Of a DNA stretch of 64,000 nucleotides, positions 44,720 through 56,190 are shown piece after piece. Numbering within the stretch: position 1 is the stretch's first letter; every line of letters begins with the position of its first letter. A program made the position numbers and the translations under genes. This DNA comes from Boesenbergia rotunda (lineage: Eukaryota; Streptophyta; Magnoliopsida; Zingiberales; Zingiberaceae). The stretch lies in assembly GCA_024364735.1 (NCBI GenBank), contig JAGFNQ010001613.1, positions 124,001 to 188,000 on the forward strand, in the 5' to 3' direction. Under the pieces are notes generated by a model. It did no database searches. It saw only the letters and a list, made by a program, of their open reading frames with translations, and was not told the DNA's origin.

Positions 44720-46136
44720 GCAGAATTTCAAGAAGTTCAGATTATACAGATCCCCCGAGGGGACAATGCCAAGGCGGATGAGTTAGCTAGGCTGGCCAGT
44801 TTTGTCCGTCCATGGGTCTTCCCCAGGCCTTCACCTCAGGTTATGCTGGTGGCTCAGGTTGAGAGGGAGGCAGAAATGGAAATAGAGGGGGACTGGAGAC
44901 GTCCATTCATCGCCTATCTGAAGGAAGGAACTCTTTCGGACAACCCCGAGCAGGCTCGGATACTAAAGATAAGAGCGGCTCGGTTCACTCTGATAGGGGA
45001 TGCATTATATAAACGGGCTTTTTCCCGACCACTACTCAGATGCCTCGGAAAGGAAGATGCGGACTATGTGCTCAGAGAAGTACATTCGGGGTGCTGCGGA
45101 AATCATTCAGGAGGTCGGTCCACGGCTCGGAAGGTCCTGTTGGCCGGTTATTTTTGGCCGACCCTTCAAAAGGATGCAGGGAGGATGACTCTTTCTTGCC
45201 TTTTTTGTCAGAAGTATCAGAATCTATCGCACCGACCAGTTGAGATGTTGCGAATGTCCACTGTATCATGTCCCTTTGATCAGTGGGACATGGATATAGT
45301 AGGACCCTTCCCTAGGGCAGCAGGTCAGAAAAAATTCCTGTTGGTGGCAGTGGACTACTTCTCTAAGTGGGTTCGAAGCAGAAGCCCTATCCCGGATCAC
45401 CGAACAAGCGGTGAAGAAATTCCTTTGGCAGAACATTTTGTGCCGGTATGACATACCTCACAAGCTGTATCAGACAATAGGTCCGGCCAGTTTTCAAGGT
45501 CGGATAATCAGAAATTGGTGCAAGGAATTTGGGATCAAGCAGGCCTTCACTTCTGTGGCATACCCCCAGAGTAATGGTCAGGCCGAAGTAGCCAATAGAG
45601 AGATTCTGAAAGGGCTCAGAGCTAAGCTGGATCAAGTCGGCGGATCCTGGGTGGACGAGCTGCCTGGTGTCCTATGGGCCCTTCGAACCACACCCAAAGA
45701 AGGATCAAAGTGCACTCCCTTCCAGTTAGTCTATGGGAGTGAAGCGGTAGTCCCCATGGAGGTCGGCTGTGAGTCTGACAGAAGACATCTGTATGGGGAA
45801 GACAATACGGAGAAAAGACGAGCTGAGCTAGATCTGATTGAGGAGGTCCGAGCTAAGGCTGCAGTCCGCATGGCTGCTTACCAGCAAAGGATGTGGAACC
45901 GATACAACCAGAAGGTTATACCCCGACATTTCCAAGTAAGGGATAAGATATGGAAAAGAATCAAGCCGGTTGGGAAGGTAGGCAAGCTAGAGCCTCCATG
46001 GAGTGGCCCTTTCTTGGTGGTCGAGGCGCTGGGATCAGGAGCCTACTATCTGCAAGACGCCCAAGGAAAGCGGCTCGGAAGACCCTGGAGTGCAGTGCAC
46101 CTAAGGTTGTATTGTGAGGAGAGCGGAGAGAAATGA
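44720..46136 (+). pseudogene. Integrase region of the gypsy element (frameshifted)
   Basis: Two fragments. 44720-45451 contains the zinc-binding HHCC region (HSGCCGNHSGGRSTARKVLL; CLFCQKYQ) and the first catalytic Asp (WDMDIVGPFP). One extra T near 45371 (after FSKWV) shifts the frame to 45411-46136, which has the rest of the core (AFTSVAYPQSNGQAEVANRE, catalytic Glu intact) and the C-terminal domain (RIKPVGKVGKLEPPWSGPF). The segment around the second catalytic Asp reads HKLYQTIGPASFQ instead of the usual V-S-D-N-G, the result of two small compensating indels at 45466-45500. The integrase is therefore dead. No chromodomain is seen. Confidence 0.88.
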
Positions 46137-46200
46137 TTCTTGTAACTGTACTCAGAAAAAACAATGACAAAAACTCTGACTCTCCAAAAGACAACTGCGG

Positions 46201-46490
46201 CAAGTTATAAGTGGGCTTGCTCTCACGCACCCACCGGACTCGGCGCCGATCGAGCGTGGCGTCCCACGTTCGGTCGGGCCCGGTCGGGCGTGGCGATCCA
46301 CGCTCGGTCAGGGTAAGTCGGACGGTGTCCAGACTCTTGCTAAGGCAAGTTATAAGTGGGCTTGCTCTCACGCACCCACCGTGCTCGGCGCCGATCGGGC
46401 GTGGCGTCCCACGTTCGGTCGGGCCCGGTTGGGCGTGGGGATCCACGCTCGGTCAGGGTAAGTCGAACGGTGTCCAGACTCTTGCTTGAG
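46201..46490 (+). repeat. 145-bp tandem repeat (two copies) after the integrase frame
   Basis: CAAGTTATAAGTGGGCTTGC starts at 46201 and 46346; the copies run to CCAGACTCTTGC and differ at few positions. They contain CGTGGCGTCCCACG and GCGTGGCGATCCACGC inverted repeats. This is the same relative place as the 86-bp array of the element at 1-7.6 kb. Confidence 0.9.
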
Positions 46491-47112
46491 GGAAATATGA
46501 ATTGACACATTTCTATGACCTTCACTGCCACGGCGTGGCTCTCCACGCTCTGAGAGACAAAAGGAATGGTAGGCTGGCTTAGCAAGGCCTAACTGGGTGA
46601 ACCAAAGCACACAAGCTAACTTGGCTCCGCCGATAAGGCTAACTCGCCAGAGACAAGGAAAAACGCTCAGCCAAGATGTCTACCCGATCGGACAATATGC
46701 CCGAACCCGGGTAATGGCCTGACTAAATGACTAAGGGCTCAGATACACTGGGCGTTCGACACTTAGAAGAATTTGACGCTTGGCTCACAAAATTGAGCTA
46801 AAGGGAGCGGTACGAACGGCCTGAGCGGTCAACACTTTGCAGAAATTCGTGATATGACCCAAGCGCCGGCCCTCGTAGAGCCGGTCGGGCCTCCCGAGCC
46901 AACAACACTTAACAAAAACCTTAAGTGTCACAAGTAAACGAATACGGTATCCAGGCGATTGAAATAAAATCATAACAAGCTAAGGGAATCAAAGAAGGGC
47001 TCATGGCCCCTGCAAAATTGAGCCCCAGGGGCTGAGTCAACTCAAAACACGGCAAACTTTTTAAGGCTTGAGGGCCGAGTCATCATGAAACAAAGGAAAG
47101 TAAAAATTCAAC
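46491..47112 (+). other. Non-coding 3' region of the gypsy element
   Basis: No coding frame. It ends at the stop of the antisense gene. CAATTTTGTGAGCC and GCGTGGCTCTCCACGC are short inverted repeats. Confidence 0.5.
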
Positions 47113-49535
47113 CTAAGTGAAGGGGGGAAAGGCATCTTCAGGGATCGACGCCTTGATCCGTCTCATCTTCACTGCGTTGGGGGGAAGGTCCTCGGGAAGG
47201 TGGCCGGCCTCGGTCAGCTGCTGGATAGCACCCTTCGCACCGTACACGATCATGCCACCAGTGCGCTCCGATACCAGGTTCAGAAAGGAGTCCGACTGAA
47301 TGTAGGCTAAACGCGCCGCTTCAAGCCAGGCAGGCTCGCCCGACTTATACTCCTCCAACTCCCTCTTGAGCCGAGCGAGCTCAGTGTTCTTCTGAGCAAG
47401 CTCGGTGTCCTTTCCCTGGATGGTGGCCTCCCGAGCTGCCAATTGTTTCTCCTTGCCGACCAGCTGAGCTTCCAGACCTTGGAAAGCCTCTTGTTGGGCG
47501 CTCAGCTCTGTCTCCTTGTTTTTCAGAATAAGTTGGGTCTGGTGGTGAGCGGCGTCTGATTCCTTCAGTTGCCGCTGGAAACCCTTGGCCTCAGTGGCTT
47601 TCTTATCCAGGTCGGAACGGGTGCGGGTGTTGCGAGTTCGGAGAATCTTATTCTCACCCTCCATATGGGCCACCCTGTTCGACAATCGCTCCACCTCCAC
47701 GGCAGCTTGGGCCATCTGCCGTTTCTCTTCCTCTGATTGGGTTTCCAGCTCCGACATATACGACCTCAACGCAGTTATCTCTGAACGCAGATGGTCCAGG
47801 CCCTCGTCGCCCGGAGGGAGGGTACATTGTGCTAATCTGGCCTCCAGGTCCTTTACCCTTCGCTCGGCCGCCCGGCGCTCCCTGGTGTTGGTGACCAGTG
47901 CCTGGCTGACGGCATGACTCAATGCCCAGTGCTGCAAAGTGACAGGAAAAGCATAAGGACAAATATAGATAGCCGAATGACGGTAGAAGGTACCTGAGTC
48001 AGGCCCACGAAGAAGTGGTCAGCCAAGCTGACGGGATCCATCGCGAAAGACGTCGTCCATCCTTCCTCCCAGCCCGAAACTAGCATGCCATGAAGATTAA
48101 GTGGCTGGGGCTGGACTGTTGGAGTTAGCATAGTCGCTGAAGGCACCTGAACGTCCACAACCGACCTCGGAGGGGAACGCATGGACAGGAGAGCCTCTAC
48201 AGCGTCAACGTTTGCGGTGCTCGTTTGAGGGGCCTGAAGACGAGGCGCGGTCCCGGAGGTGGACGCACCTGGTGGCGCTGCTAGGGGGTAGGAGTTCGGG
48301 CTCCCAAGCGGGGTGCTGGCTGGGGTGAACCCCGAGTGTCAGGTCGGGGAATAGCTAAAGCAGGAGTTGAGCTCGGGGTCGGGATCCGAGGGCTCGGCCT
48401 ATCTTGGTCGGATCGAGAGGGCACTGTGACCGGACCCCCCGAGGTCGGTACGGGAGGGGAAGGCGTACCCAAGCGAATGACTAGCCGGCGGTGCTTCCGG
48501 ACCAGGCTAGCAGAAGTTGCTTGGTCCGTCTCCTCCTCTTCTTCCTCCGTCTGAGCAGACGTCCCCTCACCCGCTGCCCGAGCTGCCACACCCGAGTCCC
48601 CAGCCGGAAGACCTCCTTCCGGGTTGTCTCCCTCCACCTCAGGTTGCTCGGGAGCCGGCGCAATGTTCACTGTCGAGGTCGCCCGGTCCGCCGCTAGCTG
48701 GGAGGCTAGAGCCTCCATGGCTTCGTCCTCCCGATCCATTACGGCATCAACCCTAGCGCTATACATGACTTCGGCTGCATAAAGGAAAAAGTTTTAGTTA
48801 GCATTAACAAACTTACAAAGCGAATAGGGACGTACCGAGGGTGCCGGGTAGCTCCGCCGGGACTTGGCTCAGCCGGAAGAGATACAGCATACCCTCGATC
48901 AGTAGTTTGCCCGCGTGGTACCGGGCTCCCCCGAGCTTGGAGAAGGCAGATCGGTAGCTCGGGTCTGAGCGAAGATTCTTGGGCATCTGAGGATGATCGG
49001 GCAGGTCTTCCACCCACGCGGTGGGCCAGTTCACAGGGGGGGTAGATCGTATATAGAAAAAATGAGACTTCCAACCCTTATTGGATGAAGGGACCTTCTC
49101 TAAGAAGGCCGAGTTAATACGGGCTTGGAAGTAGAAATTCCCGGGTTCTTGTTTCTTGAGGTAATAGAAGAAGTGGAACACCCGAGGTTCTAAGGGGATT
49201 TTATGGGCAGTGAAAATGATCACGGTGCCGCATAGGATTCAGATCGAATTGGGGGCTAATTGAGACAAAGAGATCTGGAAATAACGACAGATTTCGCGGA
49301 AGAAGGGGTGTAGGGGAAAGCGCAGACCGACTAACAACTGATCAGAGAAAACGGTGAAATGACTTAAGGGGGGCTCGTGCGCCCGACCCCGACGGTTGGG
49401 CAGAGTTATTGGATGGTCTTCGGGAATTAGGTAATCTATGCGCAGGGTTTCTACCTGACCTAAGGTTAAAGAAGACCGGGTAGTTAAATACCATGGCTCG
49501 GGGGGCGCAGTCGAGGGTGCAGACGATGAAGCCAT
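47113..49535 (-). pseudogene. Antisense ORF of the Tat-like element (putative gypsy-type transposon domain)
   Basis: Minus-strand gene between integrase and 3' LTR. The start at 49535 gives MASSSAPSTAPPEPWYL; GLRFPLHPFFREICRYFQIS and LSQLAPNSI match the 'putative gypsy type transposon' domain (Pfam PF04195). A TGA near 49240 (a CGA to TGA change is likely) interrupts it, and the frame continues at 49223 (FTAHKIPLEPRVFHFFYYLK). Then come a probable intron near 48830-48770, a Pro/Ser/Glu-rich exon (48766-48281), further broken sequence, a second probable intron (about 47940-47990) and a last exon 47937-47113. The last exon is strongly coiled-coil (ERRAAERRVKDLEARLAQC; ELSAQQEAFQGLEAQLVGKE). Such antisense genes are known in Tat elements; their role is unknown. 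Confidence 0.75.
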
Positions 49536-49710
49536 TAAGACGAAGTCAGAAAAGGCGCAACAAAGGCTCGGCAAAGAAAAGGAGTACCTAAAAGTGAAGT
49601 TCGCCGGAAACACTGTTCGCCGGAATCGAGGAGGTCGGGCGGCGGAGGTCAGACAAAAGTCAAAGAGAAAGCGAAGGTCGGGATAAAAAGGAGTAAAATG
49701 AGGAGTTAAG

Positions 49711-49720
49711 CCTATTTATA
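49711..49720 (-). promoter_or_regulatory. TATA box for the antisense gene
   Basis: TATAAATAGG on the minus strand, about 175 bp upstream of the ATG at 49535 and well outside the LTR. It is the canonical plant form and the same ten bases occur at 7891-7900. It suggests that the antisense gene has its own promoter. Confidence 0.6.
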
Positions 49721-50056
49721 CCGCTGGTAAAACCAGGAGGACCGTCCGATGGAGAAAAAGAAAATGGCGGGGCAGACTCCTCGCCGTCCGATCTCTGCCA
49801 TTTCCCAGACCTCGAAGCTTCACTCGCACGTCGCACGAGCCATGCCGGTGACATTTTGTTACCGGAGACCTCCAGTCAGGAAGCGACACGTAGCCCTGCA
49901 TTAATGAGGATTTGATGGGGGATACGACATTTAAGGGAGAGGATTAACCGTACGAGATGACGCGCGGGAAGACCAAAAAGAGGCAAGCTGACCGAACAAG
50001 GAGCCTAGTCAGTCGGATTGAACTCCTCCTTCGACTAGACTTGAGAGCGAGGCTTG

Positions 50057-53000
50057 TGATCCGGGCGTATGGTTTTTAGAAGGATCAGGAGCTCGGTCGG
50101 GTTCGATTGCCTATCTAAACCGATAGTGAATAGGCCAGGTCAAGGGGCCACCCGAGGTCGGGCACTCGGGGTCGGTCACCCGAGGTCGGGCACTCGGGGC
50201 CGATCACCCGAGGTCGGGCACTCGGGGTCGGTCACCCGAGGTCGGCCCCTCAAAGTCTGTCGTCCGAAGCCGGATACTCGCGATCACCCGAGGACGGCCG
50301 AACAATTATGAGCCTTTCTTATCATATAAGCCTTTCTTATCAAGTATTCAGAAGACAATCCCCCCCGGCATAATCATTGCCTGGCAGAGCCGCCGAGAGT
50401 TAAGGAGGGACAGAAGAGATATATTAGGCAGGGTGTCAGGCGGCTGTGGCAGTCTCATAGCATTAATGCGGCTGTCACTATCACCATCTATCAACTGACC
50501 CTCCCTTAATGAGATTTGCCAGCCCTGACACAGCAGAGAGTTACCTCTTGTTAGTGATATGAGAGAAGTGTCCTAAGGCAATCGCCTTATGGTTATAAAC
50601 ATTTATTTTAATAAATGATAATTCACTATTTGAGTATACATGTTTGTGTATTTAATTGGGATCTTAAACTCATCTACTGAATGTCCGTAATACAATTCAC
50701 AACATAAGAGAATTTGTGATGGGATCACAACTAGTGATTATCTCTACATGTGCAATTGTGAAGTATTGAAAATATCCCTAGTCGATGAATTGATAAAAAC
50801 GGACACTATCAATTCTGTTGAGACTAGCATGGGTTATTCTCTAATCAGCTGATTCTCACTGGCTGGTGACATTGGGATGTCCGGAGATAAACATGGATGC
50901 TAGTTAAGGGAACTAGTTCATTGGAGTGACTAGCTGTAAAACTTCATATGGTAATCTACATATAGATATGTCAATGAAGTTCTTACCGCAGCTTAAGTGC
51001 GATGTTCCTTTGACTTGCGGTGTTCAAGTCATCTTGGTCATGGAGACTTATACTTTAACATCTTAAGCAAGCATCTCCAAGGAGGTGTGGACCCAGGATG
51101 GTTGGGTATAAGCCGAAGTGCCGGAAGATGTTTGAACAGCCTACAAAGGATTCACCACTCCTTGCGAGGAGATGTATACCCAGGCCTATCGTCGGATTGT
51201 TACTCAAAGCCTCTGGCCAGAGCATATCATGTTTAAAGTATGAGTCTCTTAAATACATGAGAGTAATTAGAAATCCAAAGGACGAGAAAGACACTACTTG
51301 GGCTAGGTGTGACATAGTCAGCCTAGTGGGGACTGACACACACAGAACATGTCCTGAACCAAGTGGATATAAGATGGTGAAGGGAATGAGGCACGATTCA
51401 TTAGAGCTGCTGAAGGGTTTCAGAATTATATCTGAGGTCAACCGTTGATCTTTCGATTAATTGGGGATCATGATGTACTACTAGGTGCCACTCATGATCG
51501 TTCTATAATTGGCTAATTATAGACGACCAACATAAATCGAAAGCCTATTTAGTCACACGCACTACGAGTGATCCGAGGGATTTAAAACGAGTTGAAAATT
51601 AGATTTTCCGATCAAGAGAAATAAGTCGAATCTGAATTTATCAGAGGCGCATGGGAAGCTTAAAATGGCTAAGTCTTTTGAAGGTTTATTGGACGAATTA
51701 AATGTGTTTAATTCGTGTGGTTGAGGCTTGGTGTGGCCGGCCAAAGAGGGTGCCTACCCTCTTTGGTTTGGCCGGCCACAACAATGGGGAGAAACCAATT
51801 TATTTGGTTTAATTAATAAAATAAATCTAGCGCGATTTGTTTTATAAATTATGGATAAATAAATTTGTATAAAGAAATTTATATAAAGAAATTTGTAGAA
51901 ATTTATTCCTTTTTATGGAAATTAAAATGATCCATGGAATGGTTTATTTTAATTTTATAAAATCAATTATGAATTGATTTTTCCATAATAAGAAAAATTT
52001 ATAAATTTCTTGTAAAATTTATTCCATAATTAAAGTAGAGATGTATTTGGTTTTATTATAAAGTTAGTTATAATAAAATTAGGCATAACGGAATAATTCA
52101 TAAGAAAATTTATAAGATAAATTTTTTATGAAAATTATTCCGTTAATTCCGTTAAAGGGGAGACTTAGCAAGGGAGATGCTACTATATAAAGGAACCAAA
52201 GGCAAGCCTTGAATTCCAATCAATTAATCAAGAGATTAACTCTCTCCCTCTCTCTCTCTTAATCTCTCCCTCTCCTTCTCCTTTCCTCCTAGGGCCGGCG
52301 CCCTCCTCTACTTGCTAGGGCCGGCGCACATCCACCCTAGGGCCGGCGCACCACCCTCCCTTGAGGTTGCCGTGGGTCATCATCACCAAGGAGAAGCCAA
52401 CCAAGAAGAAGAAGAAGCGGATCGCAACTCCTTCTTTCCCGGAATTAAGATTCCGTTTCTTGGTGGTTAGTTTCCTATCTTCTCTCTTGATCTTCTAGTT
52501 GTGCCTTTAGAAAATCTAGTAGTTCTCGTCGGCACAAAACTCGTGACTTTGCGAAGTCATCCCGAAGAGAACTCGGCGTGGACGCGAATAGAGGCGGAGC
52601 TTCCAAGGGACGCTACGATTGGATCTCGTCCCTTACTTCGAGTTACGCGAGGTATTGAAGTAAATTAGTTTACTTTTCGCAAAATTTTAATTTATGATCA
52701 TGTCCACACATCATAAGGTCGCATGCTAGATACGTGGTTGAAAATAATTTAAGAAATTATTTATGCTAATTTTTCCGCTGCACGTAAATATTTTAAAATT
52801 TACGAACCCGTATCCTTGTCAACATGCACCCGGTCCCAACACCTCTCCCCTATATAAACCCCTCATATGGCTCTGTAGAGGGGGATTGCTGCCATTTTGC
52901 AACCACACCACCACATTGCGGGCTCTGTTTTGGTCCGAGCCGAGCGACTTAAGCCCGACTCCTATTCAGCTCGAGTCCGGCCCCCCCCCCCCGGGTAATA

Positions 53001-53070
53001 GCAGACCGGGTCGTCTTGGTTAGACCGAGGCATCCGAGTGGAGACAGGTTCTCGCTCTTCGACGGGATCA
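50057..53070 (+). repeat. 3' LTR of the gypsy element, split by a nested LTR
   Basis: The parts are 50057-50548 and 52842-53070, together about 716 bp of LTR against 870 bp for the 5' copy. The difference is mainly repeat number: three ~28-bp GAGGTCGGGCACTCGGGG units here, nine in the 5' LTR. The TATATAAA box is kept at 52851-52858. Outside the repeats the two LTRs are nearly identical, so the insertion is fairly young. Confidence 0.93.
50544..52846 (+). mobile_element. Nested solo LTR (copia-like), 2,293 bp, with CCTCT target duplication
   Basis: The body is 50549-52841, TGTTAGTGATATGAGAG...GGTCCCAACA, flanked by CCTCT at 50544-50548 and 52842-52846. The uninterrupted 5' LTR has a single CCTCT at this place, which proves the insertion. 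A TATATAA box lies at 52184-52190, followed by a CT-rich leader (52237-52290). AGGGCCGGCG is repeated three times (about 52290-52350), and GGCCGGCCAAAGAGGGT/ACCCTCTTTGGTTTGGCC forms an inverted repeat at 51735-51777. ORFs inside (for example 51098-51448) have no recognisable domain. No internal region, PBS or PPT is present, so it is a solo LTR. Confidence 0.93.
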
Positions 53071-53387
53071 ATTCCTATTTATGATGTTTGATATACGAGA
53101 ATCGAAATCAAAATATGAATATTATATCCTTGATTTTATAACTTAACTCCTACTAGATTATCACTACACCCATAAATCTCTCAATCAAAATTCATTATCA
53201 TTCCCATTACCGAATATATACAAGCATCCCCTCAATTTTTTAAGGAATTCAATCCAATTCCTGCTTAAAATGTTTTCAAGAGGTGTTTTTCTTCGTAAAA
53301 GAACGAGAAACTATAAGAAGATTGTTCTGTTCAATGGCGATGGGATTAGAGTCGATTGAGCCTTTTTTGTTCGTCTGACGGCGCGAT
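53071..53387. other. Intergenic DNA next to the gypsy element
   Basis: No gene or repeat recognised. AT-rich, becoming GC-richer towards the possible exon at 53388. Confidence 0.4.
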
Positions 53388-55492
53388 ATGGCGGCATTAA
53401 GCGAAGCTGAAGACGGAAGTAGCCCTCCTTCGAATGAGCAAGCCATGGGCAAGGATCAGCGCCCCTGGTGAAGATCTAGTTTTCATGATAGCAACTACGC
53501 TACCACATTACATTGTAGCATAGATCATGAAACTCACAGATCAAAACCATGTAGTATGTATTTCGAAGCTCCAATATTGATATATCATCATCTTGTGGTA
53601 GAATCTTCCCTTACTATCGTAGCTTTTTTTTTTCCCAAAAACAAAGCTTTTCTGACAGATTTTAGCCAGCGTTGAACCTTCAAAACAATCATAGTTTTGC
53701 AAATCCAACAAATACATGTTTATGATGTAGGATATGGTACCATTATCATCACTACTTAATCATGACCACTTGTGTGTCATTCATTATCCTTTGTTGCTGG
53801 GGATCTCATGTAAGCTTGCAAGATGTGGTTTCTTAGTTAATTTATTTCAGGTATATCGATCAAGAATCAGATCCATCACATATTTGCAAGAACAGTCAAC
53901 TATGTCAATGTTAATTGACTTTTATGTCATTAGAAAATTGGTAATCAAGGACATAAGCAGTTGCTACTGCTCAAGCAAAGAAAGCTGCAAAAGGTGGTGA
54001 GCATAGCAGAGTTGCTCAGTAATGCCACATCTAGAGTGGAAAACTAAGAGATTTAGCAGATTTTACTTGTGTCTCTTAAATTATGAAAACCAGCAGTATG
54101 AAGAGATAATACTTGTCTTGCCATATAAATCCCATTCAATTAGCAGAGACGTTGAGGGTGGTTTATATGTGAAAACCCCATGTTTTTGTCTCCCTTGTCT
54201 TGTGTCGCAGCATGGGACCAAGATATATTTTTTTTCTCAGCATAACAAATTGGATGACCTCACTAGTTATTGCCCTATTTCATCTTTTCTCATTAATTTA
54301 GAGTGATCTTTGTATAGTGTTTGCTAGCTATTTCTATGTTGAATAGGTGAAGATGCTGATATTGACAAAGAGTGACAAGAGTATGGATGACAATAAGGCA
54401 AGGTTGACTTTTCAATTCTCATGTAAGTTGCTTCTATGAAAGTTTAAAGATGACTTATTTTCTTTATTATATAATAGCTTCCTGCCCCCTTTGTTTTAAT
54501 TTCCATGCTCTTAATTGTATTTTGGTATATTTCTTTAAGATTTTGGTAATCATAGACAATGACGCATGCAATTCAGAATAGCATTCTTGCTCAAGTGTTT
54601 GATCGCATACAAAAAATATTCTAATATTAGACTGTTCGAGAGATATATATCTATGTTATCTTATGAACCCGGTTAAAGAAACTGGCAGAGTATGCATCCA
54701 TTCTCCAACCTATGTCGGATTCTAATAGGAGTATCTGACAGAGTATCAACCTAATTGTCTGATGTGTGGAGCAAAAATCAAGTCTGAGTATTAGAGGCCT
54801 CCATCTAGTTGAAGAAGGGCAATTCACGAAATAATGACAGGAAATGACAATTAATCTTATGATCTCTTCATGTTGCCTAGTCATGCTTTAATTTTGTCAC
54901 AACTAAGAATCTTATGGATTAGTCTACCAAGAGAAAGAATTCTTGGTATTAAAGATAAACCATCTCATAGATTGACAGTGGAACAGTGCAGGAAGACAGC
55001 ATACTTAACCTACGAATGACAGAGTTGGCTTTACTAGTGAACACTGATTTTTTCCCAACAAATTTCATGTATATCGATTTTCACATATATTGCATGCTTT
55101 CTTCACTAAAACAATAGTATAGAGAATGAAGATGTGAGTAAATCAGCCCTCCCTTTCGGGAGGTCGTTCGACTTTGGCTCGTCATCTCCTTCGCGGCGGT
55201 ATGGTACACAAACATTTCTGATCTACCTGACTATCCAAATGAGTTCAAATTATATTCTGTTCACAATGCTAGCCCGTTAGGCTTTTTTTTTTTTTTAATT
55301 TTGTTTTCCTTATCTCAGATGAGCACAGACAAGAATTCTTTGCCGAAAAATCTGAAGCAGACAGAGGGAAGAGTTGGAACATGCTTGTTACTATCAGCAT
55401 TTCGAGATGTTCTTCGTGATTGTATTTATTTTATTGCCCAAACTAGAACTAGAACCTCTTTTTCTCATCTAATTACATCTGTTGTAAGATAA
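53388..55492 (+). pseudogene. Possible decayed or unrecognised host gene
   Basis: Weak evidence only. 53388-53467 is an exon-like ORF (MAALSEAEDGSSPPSNEQAM) ending at a GT (CCCTG|GTGAAG). Further exon-like bits are GCTCAAGCAAAGAAAGCTGC near 53970, GAAGATGCTGATATTGAC near 54350, and 55319-55492 (MSTDKNSLPKNLKQTEGRVG and LLLSAFRDVLRD) after an AG acceptor. I could not join them into one frame and recognise no domain. It may be a fragmentary gene whose 5' flank received the gypsy element, or unrelated chance ORFs. Confidence 0.25.
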
Positions 55493-56023
55493 AGCTTGTA
55501 AGCTTGTTGCAATTTTCCTTTGAGTTTAATTTGTATGAACAACTTGTTTCAACGAAAGATTGCTACGGGAATTAGTCACGTAATTCACATGATATCCTTT
55601 TGAATCGACTAATCTATTTATATTAAAATAGTTGTTTTCGCATATTTCTGGAACAATTTCTACATAATTCTCTGGATCTCTGAAAAAGCCCCTAAATATT
55701 TTAAAGTAAATTTGATTGACACTGTGCGTAGCCGAGCTTGCTGGTCATCAAAGGGACTATTCAATTCAAGCCGATTAGGGTTAGGGATTCAAGCTGACCT
55801 TTTTGAACACTCCCACTGGTCCCTCTTCGCCGATAGGAGGCCGCCGGCGATGCTGTCAACGCACACGCAGCTCTCCTCCGCTTCATCGTTATTCCTCTGT
55901 TGTGCCAGGTACCTCATTGCCGGCAGTTTTTCTCGTCGTCTCCGTCTTGTGGGAAATGTTCTCGTGTGCTTTTTCTTCATTTGGGAAGTGGATGTTCGGG
56001 CAGGTGAACATCCAGTCCAGTTA
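55493..56023. other. Spacer upstream of the U6 gene
   Basis: A GC-rich patch at 55800-55910 holds a short ORF (MLSTHTQLSSASSLFLCC) ending at a GT and could be a first exon, but nothing downstream supports it. Confidence 0.35.
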
Positions 56024-56068
56024 GTCCCACATCGGATGTTTCAAACTAACTTCGCTTGGTTTTATGTT
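56024..56068 (+). promoter_or_regulatory. U6 snRNA promoter: USE and TATA-like box
   Basis: The upstream sequence element GTCCCACATCG lies at 56025-56035, about 64 bp before the RNA start, and a TATA-like TTTTATGTTT at about 56060-56069. In plant Pol III snRNA genes these two boxes stand at about -65 and -30. The TATA box here is degenerate (usual form TTTATATA). Confidence 0.75.
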
Positions 56069-56088
56069 TCGGTCGTTCGACGATGGTT

Positions 56089-56108
56089 GTCTCTTCGGAG
56101 ACATCCGA

Positions 56109-56140
<32 letters not shown>

Positions 56141-56190
56141 GGCCCCTGCGCAAGGATGACACGCATAAATCGAGAAATGGTCCAAATTTT
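56089..56190 (+). ncRNA. U6: U6 spliceosomal snRNA
   Basis: The 102-nt sequence is a near-exact plant U6: 5' stem-loop GTCTCTTCGGAGAC, then ATCCGATAAAATTGG, the ACAGAGAAGATTAGC box that pairs with the 5' splice site, AGCATGGCCCCTGCGCAAGG (U4/U2-pairing region and internal stem-loop), ATGACACGCATAAATCGAG and a terminal TTTT. U6 is the catalytic core RNA of the spliceosome in the nucleus. All functional boxes are intact, so the RNA part looks sound. The degenerate TATA box leaves open whether this copy is active. Confidence 0.95.

Larger units (their letters stand above)
40039..53070 (+). mobile_element. Tat-like Ty3/gypsy LTR retrotransposon, nearly complete, with nested solo LTR
   Basis: Both LTRs start TGATCCGGGCGTATGG and end GGATCA. 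Order: 5' LTR, PBS, gag-protease, RT, RNase H with a second RNase H, integrase, 145-bp tandem repeats, an antisense gene, 3' LTR. Without the 2,293-bp nested LTR it is about 10.7 kb. The extra RNase H and the antisense ORF are marks of the Tat clade. The flanks are ATAGT before and ATTCC after, so no target duplication can be seen. Pol is broken at three or more places. Confidence 0.93.

Noticed and set aside
46211..46610. Overlapping ORFs on both strands after the integrase
   Set aside because: They follow the 145-bp repeat pair and have no homology to pol or gag.
51055..51448. ORFs of 116 and 128 codons inside the nested solo LTR
   Set aside because: Both strands are open over the same stretch and no domain is visible; LTR sequence.
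53900..54010. KVVSIAELL-like peptide compared with Alba-type RNA-binding proteins
   Set aside because: The match is short, the neighbouring residues do not fit and the frame closes at once.
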